Origin: Oscillospiraceae bacterium | Lineage (GTDB): Bacteria > Bacillota > Clostridia > Oscillospirales > Oscillospiraceae | Direction of reading: 5' to 3' | Assembly: GCA_017620315.1 (NCBI GenBank) | Contig: JAFZQQ010000185.1 | Coordinates: 1-14,631, forward strand | DNA: 14,631 bases | Part shown: in pieces, positions 12,510-14,631 of the stretch | How positions within the stretch are numbered: the first letter of the stretch is position 1 | Layout: each line of letters starts with the position of its first letter | Translations under genes and position numbers: made by a program | The notes under the pieces: generated by a model | What the model saw: only the letters and a program-made list of their open reading frames with translations | The model's database searches: none | What the model was told of the DNA's origin: nothing

Positions 12510-12536
12510 ATATCGGCATATAGCCTCAAAAGTTAA
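12510..12536 (-). promoter_or_regulatory. cheA: sigma-28 (SigD)-type promoter before cheA
   Basis: On the minus strand TTAA (12533-12536) is followed by 15 bp and GCCGATAT (12510-12517). The -10 box is identical to the SigD consensus as I know it, and the -35 box differs at one base. A start near 12503 would give a leader of about 63 nt before the cheA ATG. The same design precedes flgM. This places chemotaxis genes in the late, FlgM-controlled class. Confidence 0.82.
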
Positions 12537-12541
12537 TATCT

Positions 12542-12570
12542 ATTGTACGGGTTTTTTTCCGTTTTTGCAA
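12542..12570 (-). promoter_or_regulatory. sigma-A-type promoter upstream of cheA, in tandem with the sigma-28 site
   Basis: On the minus strand TTGCAA (12565-12570) and TACAAT (12542-12547) are separated by 17 bp. The boxes match TTGACA at four of six and TATAAT at five of six positions. The spacer and upstream DNA contain A tracts (opposite T runs 12552-12558, 12562-12566, 12574-12578). Transcription would start about 12535, inside the -35 box of the sigma-28 promoter, so the two would compete or supply basal and late expression. Confidence 0.55.
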
Positions 12571-12599
12571 GTCTTTTTCCGAAAGGAGCGAAATTATAT

Positions 12600-14042
12600 A
12601 TGCCGGATCTTCTCGGAGCAACCAATCCGGTGCCGTCTTATGACGCCCCATCAGTTAAAATTACGCCGCCGACTCCCGGCGGCGACGCCAACGTACAGAA
12701 CGTCGTAGACCCCGATCATGTGACCCGGCCGGACGGAAAAGAGGGCCAGCAGAACTCGGGCGACGCCGCCAACTCGTTCGGCGCGCGGTTCGACTCAAAT
12801 TTTATGACCTTCGTGCAGCGTTTGCGCGGTGCGCAGACGCTGCCGGAAACCTTTCTCACCGTCCTTCAGGGGCAGCAGATAGAGGTCAGCTCCGGCATAC
12901 GCAGCGGCTTCGCGGATGAGATGGCAAAGTTTCTCGACTTTCTGCACATGGATGAATCGCAGCTGATGAGCTTCCTCAAAAACCAGGTCCAGAGCGGCTC
13001 GCGCTTCTCCGGCGCACTTTTCCAGATGCTTCGCAACGCCTACAACGGCACGGCGTCCGAGCTTACGAAAAACGACATCCTGCAGTTCGTCCGCCGTTTT
13101 GGGGACTATTCCTCCACCACGCACATAGAGGACAACCTTTTGCGCATGACGGACGAGATGACCGAGGCTCTGCCCGGAAAATGGTCTTCGGAGCTGACGC
13201 AGGTGCTGGCGCAGCTTGAAAACGGAGTCGACGCCGGCGACCGCGAGGGCAATCTCAAGCTTCTGCGCGAGCAGGTGTTCCCGCTTGTGTCAAAATACGT
13301 CTCGCTGACGCATGACCACGGGCTTGCCCGGAATCTGCTCTCGGCGATGACGCTGGACGTGGCGCGTTACGAGAACGGCTCGCCCGAAGGGCTGCTCGAG
13401 GCGTTCCGGCACCTTGCCTCGAGCGAGGTGCTGCCGCGCGAGCTTGCCGACGTTCCGGACAGCGAGCTGCTGCGCATGCTCAAGGAGACCGAATTCAGCA
13501 AGGCCGCCGACAACAACGGCTTCGCCGACAGCATGGCAAAGCTCACCCACAAGGCGCTTCAGGGCGAGGACGGCGTAAACACACAGGACGCCTTCCATAA
13601 CATTATGAACGCCGTTCTCATAAACGAAAGCGTCTATATGCCGCTGCAGCACATTATGCTGCCCCTCAACTGGAACGGCGAGTTGATGTTCTCGGAGCTT
13701 TGGATCGACCCCGACGCCGAGCGTGACGAAAAGGGCAAAAGGGGCAAGGAGGACGACGACGGCCCCGTACAGCGCGTTCTGATCAAGATGGATATCCGCT
13801 CGATCGGCGCGTTCGACGTTCTCATTCAGAACAAGGGCGACGGGGTATCGATGCTCGTCACCTGCCCCAAATCAGTCGCCGAGCACGCCCCGCAGGTCAC
13901 GCAGTCCCTCAAGAACATTCTCACGCGCAACGGGCTGAAGGCGGAGCAGGTCCAGGTCGCCGAGCAGCACCGTCCGCTGACGGTCTCGCAGGTGTTCCCC
14001 AAGCTGTTTGAAAGGATGAGTGGCGTCAATGTCAAGGTCTGA
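12600..14042 (+). CDS. FliK-like flagellar protein (YlqG-type context)
   Basis: This is a 480-residue protein. ATG at 12600 follows AAAGGAG at 11 nt; an in-frame ATG at 12543 lacks such a site and overlaps promoter DNA. Residues 1-60 are Pro/Gly/Asp-rich and probably disordered. Residues about 65-340 are mainly helical with no motif I recognise. Residues about 350-456 resemble the FliK C-terminal domain: LPLNWNGELMFSELWIDP, an acidic/basic insertion (372-388), QRVLIKMDIRSIGAFDVLIQ, then VTQSLKNILTRNGLKAEQVQ. Such domains in hook-length control proteins contact FlhB. The next gene encodes a FlhB C-terminal-like protein and overlaps by 14 nt, the arrangement of B. subtilis ylqG-ylqH. It is not a certain hook ruler: a true fliK normally sits in the large fla/che operon. 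It is divergent from cheA. Confidence 0.72.
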   Translation: MPDLLGATNPVPSYDAPSVKITPPTPGGDANVQNVVDPDHVTRPDGKEGQQNSGDAANSFGARFDSNFMTFVQRLRGAQTLPETFLTVLQGQQIEVSSGIRSGFADEMAKFLDFLHMDESQLMSFLKNQVQSGSRFSGALFQMLRNAYNGTASELTKNDILQFVRRFGDYSSTTHIEDNLLRMTDEMTEALPGKWSSELTQVLAQLENGVDAGDREGNLKLLREQVFPLVSKYVSLTHDHGLARNLLSAMTLDVARYENGSPEGLLEAFRHLASSEVLPRELADVPDSELLRMLKETEFSKAADNNGFADSMAKLTHKALQGEDGVNTQDAFHNIMNAVLINESVYMPLQHIMLPLNWNGELMFSELWIDPDAERDEKGKRGKEDDDGPVQRVLIKMDIRSIGAFDVLIQNKGDGVSMLVTCPKSVAEHAPQVTQSLKNILTRNGLKAEQVQVAEQHRPLTVSQVFPKLFERMSGVNVKV

Positions 14043-14361
14043 GTTCCAGCGCAAAAAGCGCGCCGTGGCCCTGCATTACGGCGCAGACGACACCGCGCCG
14101 GTCGTGGTCGCCTCCGGCATGGGCTATCTCGCCGAGAAGATCGTCGACGTTGCGCAGGCAAACGGCGTTCCCGTCTACGAGGACGATTCGCTCGCGACGG
14201 TGCTCACCCAGCTCCAGCTCGGCCAGGAGATCCCGCCCGAGCTGTATCAGGCGATCGTTGAGATATACGTTTATTTCCTCAACTTTGACCCTGCCAGGCG
14301 CGAGAGCGCCCAGCCGCCCGCAGAGAGCGCGGCGGAGCAGGGCCCGGAACCGCAGGTCTAA
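14029..14361 (+). CDS. stand-alone FlhB C-terminal-domain-like protein (YlqH/FlhX type)
   Basis: The product is 110 residues from ATG 14029, or 113 from GTG 14020; the ATG is preferred because AAGGA at 14012-14016 is too close to the GTG. It matches the cytoplasmic domain of the export-switch protein FlhB: RAVALHYGADDTAPVVVASG, YLAEKIVDVAQANGVPVYED, LATVLTQLQLGQEIPPELYQ, then AIVEIYVYFLN. There are no membrane helices, and the NPTH autocleavage motif that precedes AVAL in FlhB is replaced by RKKR (8-11). It therefore looks like a pre-cleaved FlhB-C piece. A Pro/Glu/Ala-rich tail (residues 90-110) follows. It overlaps the FliK-like gene by 14 nt, fitting a FliK-FlhB partnership. Confidence 0.87.
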   Translation: MSRSEFQRKKRAVALHYGADDTAPVVVASGMGYLAEKIVDVAQANGVPVYEDDSLATVLTQLQLGQEIPPELYQAIVEIYVYFLNFDPARRESAQPPAESAAEQGPEPQV

Positions 14362-14373
14362 GGGAGGTGCGCA

Positions 14374-14631
14374 ATGGGGCTTTTCAGCAAAAAGCAGGAA
14401 AAAGCTAAGGAAGAAAACTATTATATATTGATGGACAGCAATTCCCGTCCGTGCGCGCGAGGGATCCGAAAAGAAGCACCCGACGGAAAAACGCTCTTCA
14501 TATCTCTCATCGAGGGAGATCCCGCCATGCTCTCGCGCATAGGAGTGATCCAGGCGGTTCCGCAGGACAAGGCTCTTGAACCGCAGATGGTCCGCGTCAT
14601 CGGCTCTCGCGAGCGGATCATCGCACTGGAG
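14374..14631 (+). CDS. unrecognised protein, 3'-truncated by window
   Basis: ATG at 14374 follows GGGAGGTG and lies 12 bp after the FlhB-like gene, so it belongs to the same operon. The frame stays open for 86 codons to the window end. The N-terminus is lysine-rich (MGLFSKKQEKAKEENYY), without a signal peptide or membrane segment. Later segments (KTLFISLIEGDPAMLSRIGV, then EPQMVRVIGSRERIIALE) look like beta strands. This pattern would be compatible with the front half of a PilZ/YcgR-type protein, but the diagnostic RxxxR motif is not within reach, so no family is assigned. Confidence 0.8.
   Translation, partial: MGLFSKKQEKAKEENYYILMDSNSRPCARGIRKEAPDGKTLFISLIEGDPAMLSRIGVIQAVPQDKALEPQMVRVIGSRERIIALE

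Noticed and set aside
12547..12566. ACGG-T7-CCGT followed by TTTT as a terminator
   Set aside because: The stem is only four base pairs, and the bases are better explained as part of the cheA sigma-A promoter on the other strand.
1..14631. CRISPR array, tRNA or rRNA genes, insertion sequence with transposase, phage genes, riboswitch
   Set aside because: No repeat-spacer pattern, cloverleaf, rRNA-like stretch, transposase or integrase motif, or known riboswitch core was seen; almost all bases are within recognised genes.

Overview
The window is a flagellar and chemotaxis locus of a Gram-positive, Firmicutes-type bacterium, most likely a GC-rich member of the Clostridia. The evidence for this is the gene order flgM-flgN-flgK-flgL-yviE-fliW-csrA, the FliW/CsrA pair, a DUF6470 (YviE) protein, and a FliK-like gene followed by a stand-alone FlhB C-terminal-domain gene (the B. 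subtilis ylqG-ylqH arrangement). Genus cannot be fixed from sequence alone. Codon third positions are GC-rich throughout, which creates many long false frames opposite the real genes.

Left edge (1-1528, + strand): the end of a Soj-type ParA ATPase, a 79-bp gap with a possible promoter and a small stem-loop, then a 242-aa protein with a basic N-terminal tip, a long charged Pro/Glu/Ala-rich linker and a C-terminal ComFB domain. A rho-independent terminator follows. This ParA plus ComFB-adaptor pair is the least familiar part of the window and the best candidate for an undescribed system.

Centre (1548-12440, - strand, read right to left): cheA-cheW-cheR-cheB, then flgM-flgN-flgK-flgL-yviE-fliW-csrA. 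The genes are tightly packed, and two segments share one promoter design: a TTAA box, 15 bp, and a CCGAT-containing -10 box, like sigma-28/SigD. One copy lies before cheA (with an overlapping upstream sigma-A-type promoter) and one before flgM. The block therefore encodes the chemotaxis signalling core (kinase, coupling protein, receptor methyltransferase and methylesterase), the anti-sigma-28 factor, the hook-filament junction proteins with their chaperone, and the FliW-CsrA switch that adjusts flagellin translation. FlgK and FlgL carry large central expansions. A 129-bp palindromic, MITE-like element sits between yviE and fliW, and fliW appears to start at TTG.

Right edge (12600-14631, + strand, divergent from cheA): a 480-aa protein with a FliK-like C-terminus, an overlapping gene for a small FlhB-C-like protein without the NPTH autocleavage motif, and the first 86 codons of an unrecognised protein cut by the window edge. 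No rRNA, tRNA, CRISPR array, insertion sequence or phage gene was seen. No gene-free stretch exceeds 300 bases.
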